From assembly GCA_963930655.1 (NCBI GenBank), contig OZ005604.1, positions 8,504,001 to 8,568,000 on the forward strand: DNA of 64,000 nucleotides, read 5' to 3'. The notes beneath the pieces were generated by a model. The model saw only the letters and a program-made list of their open reading frames with translations. It made no database searches and was not told the origin of the DNA. Source of the DNA: Myrica gale (lineage: Eukaryota > Streptophyta > Magnoliopsida > Fagales > Myricaceae). A program made the position numbers and the translations under genes. Shown here piece after piece: positions 46,964-57,452 of this stretch (the stretch's first letter is position 1; every line of letters starts with the position of its first letter).

Positions 46964-47775
46964 ATTCTCTTGTAGGATGGAGCAACAAATGGTGCTTTGT
47001 TGAAACTTGTCTATCAAGAAGGCTTATGACATTTGAGGACATATGCTAAAAGGGAAAACCTTTGGTAACATCTAAATCCTTGTTTAAGAATATGTTCTTC
47101 ATTGTTGGCTAATTATATTCTATGATATTTTCTTGGTTGTTAATGTTATAAATGCAAATATATTTATTTTTGACATATTTTCTTGCATTTATCAAAATAT
47201 AACATCTATAAGCTAACTTTTTTTTACAAAATCATGCACTTTGAAAAAATTTTGTGAGCTTAAACCTTTTTGGTTGAGAATGACCTTTTAAATTGTCATT
47301 GGTAGCTAAGAGGTTGGTACAAACCCACTCGGTGGGGTACTATCGTAATAGCGATGGACTCTTGAGTCCCCGTTAGACATCCTCTATACTATTTCAATGA
47401 AATTGTCGTTTAAAACTACAACCTATTCTTAGAATGAAAAATGAACTTTTAAATTATATCCATGCATTCTCTTTTTGACTGACAAAGAGGGAGAATTCTT
47501 AAATGTCTACATGTTTGTATTCCCTTTGCTTCTAGAATGCATATTTGGGGAGAAAGGTAACCTTTGTCTTTTTGATGTGACAAAGGGGGAGAAATGTGCT
47601 AATAATTTTGATGACTATGTATTCTCCTTTTTTTATTTGGATTATGTTTTGATTGTATTACTCTTTATGAATCCAAATGGCAATTACTAATACTTTGTCT
47701 CCAAGTTTTAAGTGTTTGTCCAATTGCAAAAGATAGGGGGAGTCATCCCAAAACTATCAATTTATTGTCATCATC
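46964..47775 (+). other. Non-coding tail of gag-only element copy 2
   Basis: Matches 37560-38440 in reverse. The short frame 47475-47690 has no homology I know. GACAAAGAGGGAGAA and GACAAAGGGGGAGAA occur at 47481 and 47579 as internal purine tracts. Confidence 0.65.
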
Positions 47776-47790
47776 AAAAAGGGGGGAGAT
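47776..47790 (+). other. Polypurine tract of gag-only copy 2
   Basis: AAAAAGGGGGGAGAT immediately before the LTR start TGTTGGC. Confidence 0.88.
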
Positions 47791-49023
47791 TGTTGGCTTT
47801 TGTGCACAATCGAGATTTTGATGATTTTAATAAATGGATCAAGTTTATAAAGTGGACATCTTCAAAGAAAAAGACGACTTGATAAAAAAACCAAAGACTT
47901 GAAGAAAAAAGAATAAGAAGATACAAGGAGCTCAGAGTGAGGATTCAAGACCTTAGGGTATAATCCTTGTAACTCTTTATTTCACATTTGACAAGGATTT
48001 AAATCACACACTTGCATATCTTTCAAAACGTTCATAAACCGTTTTACCTTTTGTTTGAAAGATTAAAATGTTTTTAAAGGTTTCAAAACACTCCAAATAT
48101 ACTCCCAAACCCTTCATATATTTATGGGAAGTTAAGTCTTTAAAATTGGGTGTTTAAAAGTGGTCAAAAACATGGTTTTAAATGAATCGGTCAATGAAAT
48201 TTTTGTAGCGGTCGACCTCTACATGAAGCGGATGATCTTGACAGCATTCAAATTTATGACCGTTGGGCAACGACTACTTGAAGCGGTCGACCGGTATAAC
48301 GGTAAAATTGTCAAATCGACTCCTAACGGCTATAAACGGCTAGTTTTCATATGTGGCCTATAAATACACCTTCATTTCATCTAAAATGCAGAACCAACGA
48401 CCACATATCATTTGTATAGCTTGAGAAATATTCTAAACCTTCCTATTTCATATTTCTCATATCATTCACACAAAACACACTTTCATATCCTTATTTTTGT
48501 GTGAATAAAGAGATAGAGCTTTCCACTTTTATATCTACTGTTTGAGAGAGTTTCGTTCTTCAACCTACCTATCAAAAGAGGTGTTTCCTTTAGTGAGGTT
48601 GTTCACTAAAGAAGAAGCTTTGAGAGTGTATATCTCAAGCTTGGTGAGCTTGTGAGTGGTGAGCCAAAAAAACCACTTGGGTGGGTTTGAGTGTTGATCC
48701 CGGGAAAATACTTGTATGGTTCACTATCACCCGGAAGCTAGTGTGTAAGTTATTGGTTGAAGATAGTTGAAAACCTCAAGGCTCGGTGAAGGAGCTTGAC
48801 GGCTGGATGTAGGCGGGTTTGCCAAACGACCTAAAAATACTGTGTTTGCTTCTCTTACCCTTCTCCTTACTTTAGCACTTATTTACAGTTATTGCATATT
48901 ATATACTTGTGTTAAAATAGGCTTTACTTGCAAACACAACTTTGGGGGTTAATATCAAAAAGTTTAGAAAACCAATTCATCCCCCCTCTTGAGTTGCCTT
49001 AATCCTTAAATCTTGGACTCACA
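47791..49023 (+). repeat. 3' LTR of gag-only element copy 2
   Basis: TGTTGGCTTTTGTGC to TTGGACTCACA, 1,233 bp, homologous to both LTRs of copy 1. It includes GCGGTCGACC palindromes (48209-48300) and a CCTATAAATAC TATA-like box (about 48357-48367). Confidence 0.82.
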
Positions 49024-49144
49024 AAAGAGAAAGGAAAAAGAACTCTGTGAATATATATATATAAAATAATGGAGGGCGGGTTAATTAAACCTCAAAGGTC
49101 ATAGGGGGTCTGGAACATTTCCCTGTTCACTAGGGACATATCTA

Positions 49145-49161
49145 GAGAAAAGGGGGGTTAT
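49145..49161 (+). other. Polypurine tract of the Tat-type element
   Basis: GAGAAAAGGGGGGTTAT, directly before the 3' LTR. Confidence 0.82.
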
Positions 49162-49852
49162 TGATGGAAATGTATTTTTCAAAACCAAAAAAAGCCCGCA
49201 GGGGCCTTATAAGAGAAGTCCAAGCCCGTCCATGAGTATATAAGATTCTTCTAGAACCAAGGGTGAAGCTCTGTAGCAAAACTGACAACCCTCTTAAATG
49301 AAGATCCAATCATATATGAAAAGTGAGGCCTAGGGGGAATTTAATCATCCGATTTTCCTGACAACATAGATGCTATAAAAAATAAAATCTCTTCATTAAA
49401 TGGATAAACAGAAGCTGCCTCACTATAGACCAATAGGAGAAAAGGAAGGGAAAATATGGGTCATACATCTTTAGCAAAAACCAAAGGGACCGATATTCAA
49501 AGAAAAAGAATGTGGGCCCAAGTCCAATACACCGCAACCCCATAACGGAAAGAAAAAGAATAAATGGAGATGGTAAGGAGCAAAAAAGGTACGCAGTTCT
49601 TTCTCTCTAACTCTCTCACTAAAGACAAAAACTGAGAAAAATGGAAAATAGATGACAATGACGGACAATGGCATCAGAGAAATCAACCAAAGGGAAATAC
49701 TATGAGTGCTAGCGTGTTATTTTTGCTTGCAGGAGGAAGGGAGGAGCTTCTAGACCTTTCAACCCGTCCCAAGTATTGGACTTCAAGTTTAGATCCCTCG
49801 GGCTTGTCCCAGTGGATTTTTGTGATAGGCTGGTTTAAAAATGCCTTCAGCA
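49162..49852 (+). repeat. 3' LTR of the Tat-type element
   Basis: TGATGGAAATG to CCTTCAGCA, 691 bp, uninterrupted. It is followed by CATTG, matching CATTC before the 5' LTR at four of five positions. Confidence 0.88.
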
Positions 49853-50550
49853 CATTGGATAATATTAAAATTCCTCACATTGATGTATTGCCTTTGGCCA
49901 TTTCTTGTAATGAGCCATTCCTAGAAAAATGTTATTGGCGATATCATGTAATCAAACACCTGCTGCATGCGTGTAACAATGGCTATATTTTCCAAAACTT
50001 TTGCACATGGGAGATCACATATATATTACACAGAGGAGGACACTGAAACTCTGTTGTTTACAGGCCTATCAATGTATTATCATTCATGCATACATATAAA
50101 ACTAGCTATATAAACACATACAAATACATACATAGATATATACATATCTCTCTCTCTATAATTCCAAGGACATTTAGCAAGATATTTGTTTTGATTTGTC
50201 AGCTCAATTGTACTACAACATTTCATAGGGTGAAATTCATCATGTTATGAATCCATATCCATACCGTGGTGATTTCGGTCTAATGCCAAACGATATGCCA
50301 AAGATGTACAAGATCACATTGATTTTAGTACTTCCTCCCAAATAGAGTTTTATCAATCTTTAAATTGCATCAGGGATCCTAGTTGCTACTTCCATGTGAT
50401 TGTTAGAATCAGTATATAGCTATAGCTAATGGTCATCTACATGACTCTAATTCCTTTATGATTCATCTTGTGTACTTTAGACTGCCTTTCATATCCTTAT
50501 AATTCTAATATGGAGGATTTATACTTTGTTGCAGTCATTGGAGATGTGAC
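49853..50550. other. Intergenic sequence, no gene recognised
   Basis: About 700 bases of AT-rich DNA with a TACATA-rich simple stretch (50087-50160). No coding homology seen. Confidence 0.5.
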
Positions 50551-51626
50551 AAACTGTTAAAACCAAAACACCCAACTATTGGGCTATTGGGCTGGGTAGG
50601 GCAACCCCGGCCAAACTGCGACCCAAGCATCTCAATGCATCAAGGCTAGCCACGTCCGGCTAGCCACTGGTCGGACGCTGGTCGGCCGCTCCTGTGGTCG
50701 CCACTGCGTGGCCTATCATCGAACGGTTGGCTGCCGTTTGGGGCTAAAAATCCCTCCCACACCGGTGTGTTGGTGGTGGTCAATGGGCTTATGGCCACCA
50801 GACCTCCACCTCCTTCGAAGCTGCCCGAGTCACACTGGGCGCCCCTCCAGCCAGTGGTACGGTGGCTACCAACCTAGGGCCGCCGGCCACACTTTTGAGA
50901 GAAAAAAACTTTTTTTCTTTAACTTCGAAACACCAACCAATCGTATTTCTTAAAGATACAATGAACAATTCAAGTTCTAGACATGCGATATAATCTAATA
51001 CGGAAAAATAAATCCACGAACTCACACAGATTTTCTTCAAAAATCTCTTTATACAAATTCATCAAAAACGCAAACAACAAAAAGATTTCTTAGTAAAACA
51101 ATTTTACAAAAAAACAATACAGGTCGAATAGATTTAATCCGAATAGAAAAACTAATAATATATTTCATCATATCTCATATGCATGTTCAACGGATTAAAA
51201 ATAATCTATTTCATCTTATCTCGTATGCAGTGGAGTAAAGAGAAACAAATCTTTTCTCTTTCACGGGATTTCAAAAAATCGCAAAAGGCATTTGATTTTT
51301 CAATAAAAATTGTGGATCTCAAGAGAATGAGGTTCAACTAACTAGACCCTCTAATACCACTGAAAGTTACAACCGCCAAAAATTAACTTTACCAATTCTC
51401 TTTGTTGATCCCGAGAATTCTTCAATAATCTTCACGTTCTTGTCAATCTCACAATCTTTGAGAATTCCACAATAGCATCCCAAGTGTTATGCCTCCTTCC
51501 TCTCCACGTTCACAACTGTCGTAGGATTTTTTGAGCCCTGGTGGCCAACTCTCAAACTAACGATTAGTTCATTAGGGTAGACTATCCCATAGTTATCCTT
51601 ATATATGAAACTTTAGCAGTGATGGT
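50551..51626. repeat. Unclassified repeat with GC-rich head
   Basis: Begins TGTTAAAACC and has a GC-rich part (50600-50890, CTAGCC and GGTCGGCCGC repeats) whose centre is shared with 2864-2955 in reverse. Near 51338-51360 the minus strand reads TGGTATTAGAGGGTC, weakly like a Met-type primer site, so a decayed copia LTR may lie here. The short open frames (50708-50950, both strands) are not recognisable proteins. Confidence 0.4.
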
Positions 51627-52141
51627 GTAACACCCCTCTCTTTTTCACATGTTTGACATATTATCTCTTTTTCACCTGTTTGACATATGAATTATATATA
51701 TAGGAGTCTATGTGTAATTATTTCTTTCTTGAGCTTACCAAATATCTTTCTATACTTTTTGCATGCTCCTCTCTTAATTTTTAAACATATGTAATTGCAT
51801 ACATTTTTATATTATTTCTCATTGCATTTAATATGTATTGTTATTTTAGTTCTATTTTCATTAGGGGATTTAATTTTGCTAAAGTCTTTCATAATGCTAT
51901 AATCTAATTTTTTTTCTAATATTCTTCATGTTAGCATTTTTGCATTAATTTTTTTTTAAGAGACTATGCTTAGCCGAAATGTCTTTCTCTCTCATTTGTT
52001 TTTTATTTATTTTCTTTCCTCTCTAGCTGAATGGTGCATGCATCTTTGGCTTCTTTTGTCTTCTTGTGCATTGTAATTAATGTTGGGAGACCACATGTCA
52101 TAAATCATATGTCAAACAGGTGAAAAAGAGGGGGTGTTACA
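51627..52141 (-). repeat. Short 3' LTR of the Tekay-like element
   Basis: On the minus strand it starts TGTAACACCCCCTCTTTTTC right after the purine tract AAGAGGGGAGGA and ends GGGGTGTTACA at 51627, 515 bp. Its two ends are inverted copies of each other over about 35 bases (TGTAACACCCC through CTGTTTGACATA), and the motif appears once more internally near 51660. Confidence 0.75.
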
Positions 52142-55100
52142 TCCTCCCCTCTTAAAAACAATTTCGTCCTCGGAATTGTGTGAGTTCAAAAAGTTACGAA
52201 GCTTTTAGAGTCATTCATAACTTCAAATATATGAGGATTACTAGGCTAGCTTTTTCTCGGCCAGGTCCTTCTTGGCTTCTGGGTTGGTCTTCTCCATTTC
52301 TTCTTCGGGGTCAGAGTCTTCTAGCTTTTGGGTTCCGGGCACTTCCTCTTCTTCTCGAAACCTCCTTCTTGATAGTCTAGTTCTCCATCTGCTCCATAAG
52401 CATATGCAGGTATAAAGGTCACTAAAATTTCAACAGCTTGAATTTTCTTTCAAAACCAACTTTCAATAAACAAATTTAATTCAAACAAAGATCATTGCCT
52501 AATTAATAAATAGATGAGGGTACTTCTTCTCACGCATCTCAAATTCCAACTCCCAAGATGCCTCTTCTACTTTCTGGCTCCTCCAAAGTACCTTCACCAA
52601 TGGAATCCAAAATATGAGAGGGGTCTGCTACGTATTTCCTTAACATAGACACATGGACAACACCATGCATCCCTTCCCATTCTGGTGGTAGTGCTAACTG
52701 GTATGCTACAGCCCCACCTTGCACAAAATCTCATGGGGCCCCACAAATCGCGGACGTAACTTTCCTTTCTTTCCAAACCACTTGATCCCTTTCAGGGGCG
52801 TCACTTTAAGAAATACTTTATCACCCACCTGAAACTCCAAATCTCGTCGTCTGACATCCGCATGACTCTTTTGCCTGCTCTGAGTAACTCTGAGGCGTTG
52901 TCTAATAATCCCGATTTTCTCACATGTATTTTGTACAATTTTCGGACCTAGCAACTACCGCTCCCCAATTTCATCCCAATAAAGCAGCGATCTGCACTTG
53001 TGTTCGTACAACACCTCATAAAGGGGCCATGCCAATACTAGCCTGATAAGCATTGTTTTAGGCGAACTCCACCAATGGCAAATAGTAGCTTCAATGACCC
53101 TTGAAATCCAGCACACAAGCTCTAAACATATCCTTAAGTATCTTAATCTTCCTCTCCAACTGTCCACAGGTATGAAGGTGGAAAGCCGTACTGAATTTCA
53201 ACTGTGACCTATCTCATGTAATCAAACTATCTCCAGAATATACAACTCTGCCAACTTCTCCGCCGAAAAAATAACTCTGATCGGAATGAAATGAGCCAAC
53301 TTTATTAATCGGTCTACAATTACCCATACAACATTGATGAGTGTACGAAAGTGCTCTCTAGATACCCTATTATTGGACTAAAATGCTAAAATGTGAATAG
53401 AAATAATTGGAATTCATGTGTATTTTTTAATTGAGTTTCTATTTACTTTGGGACACTCCTAAGCAAATTTTTATGTTTAATTTTAGAGTTTACAAAAAGA
53501 GCAAGTCATGGGGTTTAGATCAATTTGGATGAAAAGAAAAAAAAAGGAAAAAGGATCACAAAAGGAAACTACAAGAAGTCCAAATCCGAATTTTGATAGG
53601 AGACAGTCTGGACATATTTTCGTATTTTGGTCGTAACTTTCCACTCACATATCGGATAGACACAATTCTTGATGTATTGGAAATTTATCTTACGGGGCTA
53701 CAATTCATTGTGAGATGGTATTTCTTTAATTCGGACGTTTACTGGGTCAAGAGTGGGCCGCAATCCAAGCCCCGAAACTAGAGGATATTATTTAGCTTTT
53801 CTTTTTATTATTCCGTTTTTAGGGTTTTTTTGTGACATATATAAGCTAAACTTTTTATTGTAAACCAGGCGGCAAACTTGAGAGTAGAGGTTTTTCTTTG
53901 GAATTTGTTTTCCTTTCATCTTATTATGGAGAACTAAATTCTCAAGTGGGGCTAGGGATGAACTTGCACACTAGACGGTATTTTCAATTCATTCTTAATT
54001 TATGTATTTGATTTTCAATTACTAAAACTCTTTTGTTTTATCATTCTCAATTCATTGTTGATGTTTTTTTCTCAGAATAATCATAGAATTTATTCTGTTT
54101 ATGGATTCAGTCATGCTTTTTCTATTAAATGGATTAGTTCTTTGATTATGTTTGGATCAATTATTTATCTATATTGATTTAATTCTTTGCTGCAATATCA
54201 CTCCCTGAGTATATTGTTGTTGTTGGGTTCTCTCAATAGGGATAATAATTTAAGTATTCTAAAAGTGGTGCATGATTTTTCAAAGGATACATTTGGTTTA
54301 ATTTTGGTTTATAAATCTATACCTTCCGATTGGGAATTTCGGGAATTGGGTTCCCAATTGAGTTATTCACTGAATTAAGAATAATTAAAATACCGGAGTT
54401 GTGCAAGGGATTCCCGACGCTCTACTGTTCATCAAATTTGAGTACTTTTTCCGTTAGTCAATCTACTTCACTTTAATTTGCATTTAAAATTGATCTTCGT
54501 TCTCTATTGATCATTTAATATTTTTCTTTAGTTTCTTTGTTCCTTTTGCTATTCTTTTAATTTGTCTCTCTGTGGAATCGACACCCCAAAGTTGTGCTAC
54601 AACTACCGCATTATTCTTTGGGTGTAATCAAACATCTTGTATCATTGATGCTTTTGGTAATCCTGTCACCAAATCCATTGTTATTTCATCCCACTTCCAA
54701 ACAAGAATCTCCAAAGGCTGTAATAATCCCGCATGTCTATGATATTTCGCATTAACTTAATTGACATGTCAAATAACTCACATACTCAACAATATCCTTC
54801 TTCATTTTGTTCCACCAGAATTTATCCTTTAGAACCTGATATATCTTCGTACTACCTGGGTGAACAGCAAACATCGAATTATAAGCTTCTCCCAAAATTT
54901 TCCTCAGGCACTATCAAACGCCTCTGAAAATACAGGGTCTCATCTCCAGATAGTACAACATTAGCCTTCCCTGCATGATAATTAATGGAATAGTCATAAA
55001 CTTGATCAGCTCCAACCACCTCCTTTCTCTCATATTGAGCCCTTTCTAAGTGAAGAAATACTTCAGACTCTTATGGTCTGTGAATATCATACATCTTGCT

Positions 55101-55935
55101 CCATACAAATAATGCCTCCATATCTTCAGAGCAAAAATAACTCAGTCCTTTCCGAGATGCATCACTGTAAATCACAAAATATTCACCTTCAGTGGGCAAG
55201 GCCAACACAGGGGTTGTCACCAATCTCTTCTTTAGCTCCTAAAAACTTTTCTCACATTCTTCAGTCCATTCATACTTTGCATCCTTCCTAGTGAAGGCAA
55301 TCAATGGGGCAGCTAACTTAGAAAATCCTTCTACAAAAATAATGTAATAGCATGCTAATCTTACGAAACTACGAATCTCGTGGACGTTAACCGGCCTCGG
55401 CCAATTCATAACTGCCTATATCTTGCTTGGGTCCACTGAGATGCCTTGACTTGACACAATGTGCCCCAAAAATAACACTTGCTCCAACCAAAAATCACAT
55501 ATCGATAATTTAGCATACAATTACTCTTCTGGCAACTTTTGTAGTACCAAGCGTAAATGTTTCTCGTGCTCCAATTTTTCCTTTGAATAAATCATAATAT
55601 CATCAATAAAACCACCACAAAATGATCCAAGAACTTTTGAAACACTCTATTCATCAAGTCCATAAAACCAGCAGGTGCATTTGTCAATCCAAAAGACATC
55701 ACTAAGAACTCAAAGTGACCATATCGAGTCTGAAATGCCGACTTTGGTATATCTTTGACCTCAATTCTTAACTGATGGTTCCTGGACTGTAAATCTATCT
55801 TTGAGAAGACTCTCGCTCCCTTCAATTGATCAAACAAATCCTCGATACACAGTAACGGGTACTTATTCTTCACTGTCACCTGATTCAGTTCTCGATAATC
55901 TATACACATCCAGAGAGTTCCATCTTTCAAATGTA
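52142..55935 (-). pseudogene. Tekay/Del-like gypsy pol (RT, RNase H, integrase, chromodomain)
   Basis: From 55935 down: RT with [50 protein letters not shown] and the catalytic FIDDIMIYS (about 55590-55617, aspartates kept, other frame); RNase H with TPVLALPTEGEYFVIYSDAS near 55150-55210; integrase zinc-finger remnants (FWWNKMKKDIVEYVS near 54780-54830); integrase core (WVIVDRLIKLAHFIP, then GQLERKIKILKDM, 53340-53100); and a C-terminal region DKVFLKVTPLKGIKWFGKKGKLRPRFVGP and LALPPEWEGMHGVVHVSMLRKY (52950-52620). Many frameshifts and stops. Interrupted between 53372 and about 54606 by another sequence. RT starts abruptly at about 55935, so gag, protease and the RT start are missing. Confidence 0.87.
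53372..54606. mobile_element. About 1.2 kb insertion in integrase, probably a solo LTR
   Basis: The integrase homology stops near 53372 and resumes near 54606. The insert has no coding similarity and carries near its right end GTGGAATCGACACCCCAAAGTT, like the GATTCCACAG phrase found in other LTRs (for example 1480-1500). I could not find a clean TSD, so the class is inferred. Confidence 0.5.
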
Positions 55936-57452
55936 TACTTAGTGCTAAGTGACTAAAATTGGAGTAAAAATGGAAAGATTGCAAATTAAGATATGCAAGA
56001 GTTGAGAAGAGTATAGAAAGCCTAATATTTCTCTTTTAAATGTTTAAACATCATTTACGATGTTAATTTATTCTTGTGTATTTTTAATGATTTGAAATTT
56101 ATTATGCATATAAAAAGTCATGTTGCATAAACATAGCATGGGTATTGGGATTTTATTGACCGAAATGACCGAATTAAAACTCATACCCAAAGGTGGTCAT
56201 GAGACCAGGTGACAGTACCGTTCACAATGAGATAGTGCAAGCCACCACTGAGAGGATAGTGATTGGTATCCCTAGGCGATGAAACAAATATGCCTAAGCT
56301 GGTCCTAATGCCGGGGCACTGGATAGTCCAAGAGGAGAGAAGAGACGCACAACTCGGACTCTGGGGGTTAAACAGAGCGAAAAAAGGACACCTCTACCGC
56401 TAGAAACGAAAAAAAAAAGTGAAATGACCGGAGAACAAATGCATTGCATTGCTCATATCTCATTACTTGCCTTGTTACGAATATTGCTTTATGATTAATT
56501 ATTCACTACTTCTGTTATTTTGATTTTATATCATTACATTTGATGTTCCCATATTCCCTCTTACTGAGTCAATAGGACTCACTCCTTTTATTTGTTATTA
56601 ATTTTAAATGTACCGTTGTGGACGTTGGACCTATCAGATAAGGACATTTTTGAGCAAGCAAGTTCTGGAGATAGATCATTATATCTTAGTCGTGAAGATT
56701 TGGACCTACGTGACCGATACCTTTGAGCTATACGTGGGGTACGAGCCCCAATGGTACCTCAAGTATCCACCCCTGCCCCACTTCAACGTGTGGAAGATTT
56801 TGGACTACTTGACGTAAATCCGACCCTCTTGCATATTGTCCCTCTTTCATCGGTCCCGCCGACGGAGGGTGCTAGGAAGTTGAAGTTCATAGACTGGACC
56901 TCCGATACCGAGCCGAAGGACGAATAGTCCCTTAGGATGGCATAGTTTTATGTTGGTGTAGATAGTTGTATGGTCTTTTGGCAGTGTAGATCATGGCGTT
57001 GTAGTATGGAAAGTTGCAGACAGCTTCTACTTTTGTACTTATTTTCTCTTACTTTTGTATTCCTCATTAAGGATATTTTGTAAAAGAGAAAATCCGTTAT
57101 CAAAGTGAAACTATTTATATTTTCAAAAATTTCTCTTAGTCCATATATTTTCTTTTGTCATATTTGATTTTATTTTCTTTACTGTTATCTCTTCTTTCGA
57201 TTTTTCCATCTTAAATATCTCATTTTATTTTTCGTTCTTCAAATCAAAATTCCGATCGTCTAGAAGTTTGAAATGTCGCTTCAAAATATTTTTTTACTTT
57301 CAAAATAAATTACAAGTAAACATTTTTCGCTAAGCTTTTTCAAAGCCAATTATCAGGACTTTATAGGATCAATTCGTGCAGTAATCTTCGCTTGTGTGCA
57401 TACCATTACTATAGGTGAGCCTAGGGGATAAGTACAGGCACGGGGCGCGACA
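55936..57452 (+). repeat. Giant LTR (Tekay/Del-like), copy 4, truncated
   Basis: Ends GGGGCGCGACA at 57452. Its terminal 58 bases are the reverse complement of the start of copy 1 (CCATTACTATAGGTGAGCC shared). It holds the TGAGTC/GACTCA palindrome (56565-56581) and the GACGCACAACTCGGACT block (56345-56361). About 3 kb of the usual length is missing on the left, where it abuts the minus-strand Tekay-like RT. No primer site follows. Confidence 0.72.

Larger units (their letters stand above)
45631..49023 (+). mobile_element. Gag-only SIRE-like element, copy 2, 5'-truncated
   Basis: Begins inside gag (no 5' LTR), continues through the nucleocapsid, then the same pol-less tail as copy 1, a polypurine tract (47776-47790) and a 3' LTR (47791-49023). 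The junction after the nucleocapsid (TTTCTTGATTCTCTTGTAGG, about 46959-46978) is the same in both copies. It lies within the Tat-type interior at the end of the protease. Confidence 0.8.
36190..49852 (+). mobile_element. Tat-type Ty3/gypsy element, nested host of other elements
   Basis: A 5' LTR (36190-43333, split by an insertion), primer site, gag and protease (43354-45630), an insertion (45631-49023), a short tail, polypurine tract and 3' LTR (49162-49852). Flanks are CATTC and CATTG, a TSD with one mismatch. The LTRs without insertions are both about 0.69 kb and clearly homologous. RT, RNase H and integrase are missing: the protease region stops at 45630 and only about 120 bases precede the polypurine tract. 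Either pol was deleted with the nested insertion or the parent was non-autonomous. Confidence 0.85.

Noticed and set aside
51338-51360. Possible Met-type primer site on the minus strand
   Set aside because: Only partial match, with no recognisable LTR pair or gag next to it; mentioned within the unclassified repeat but not called.
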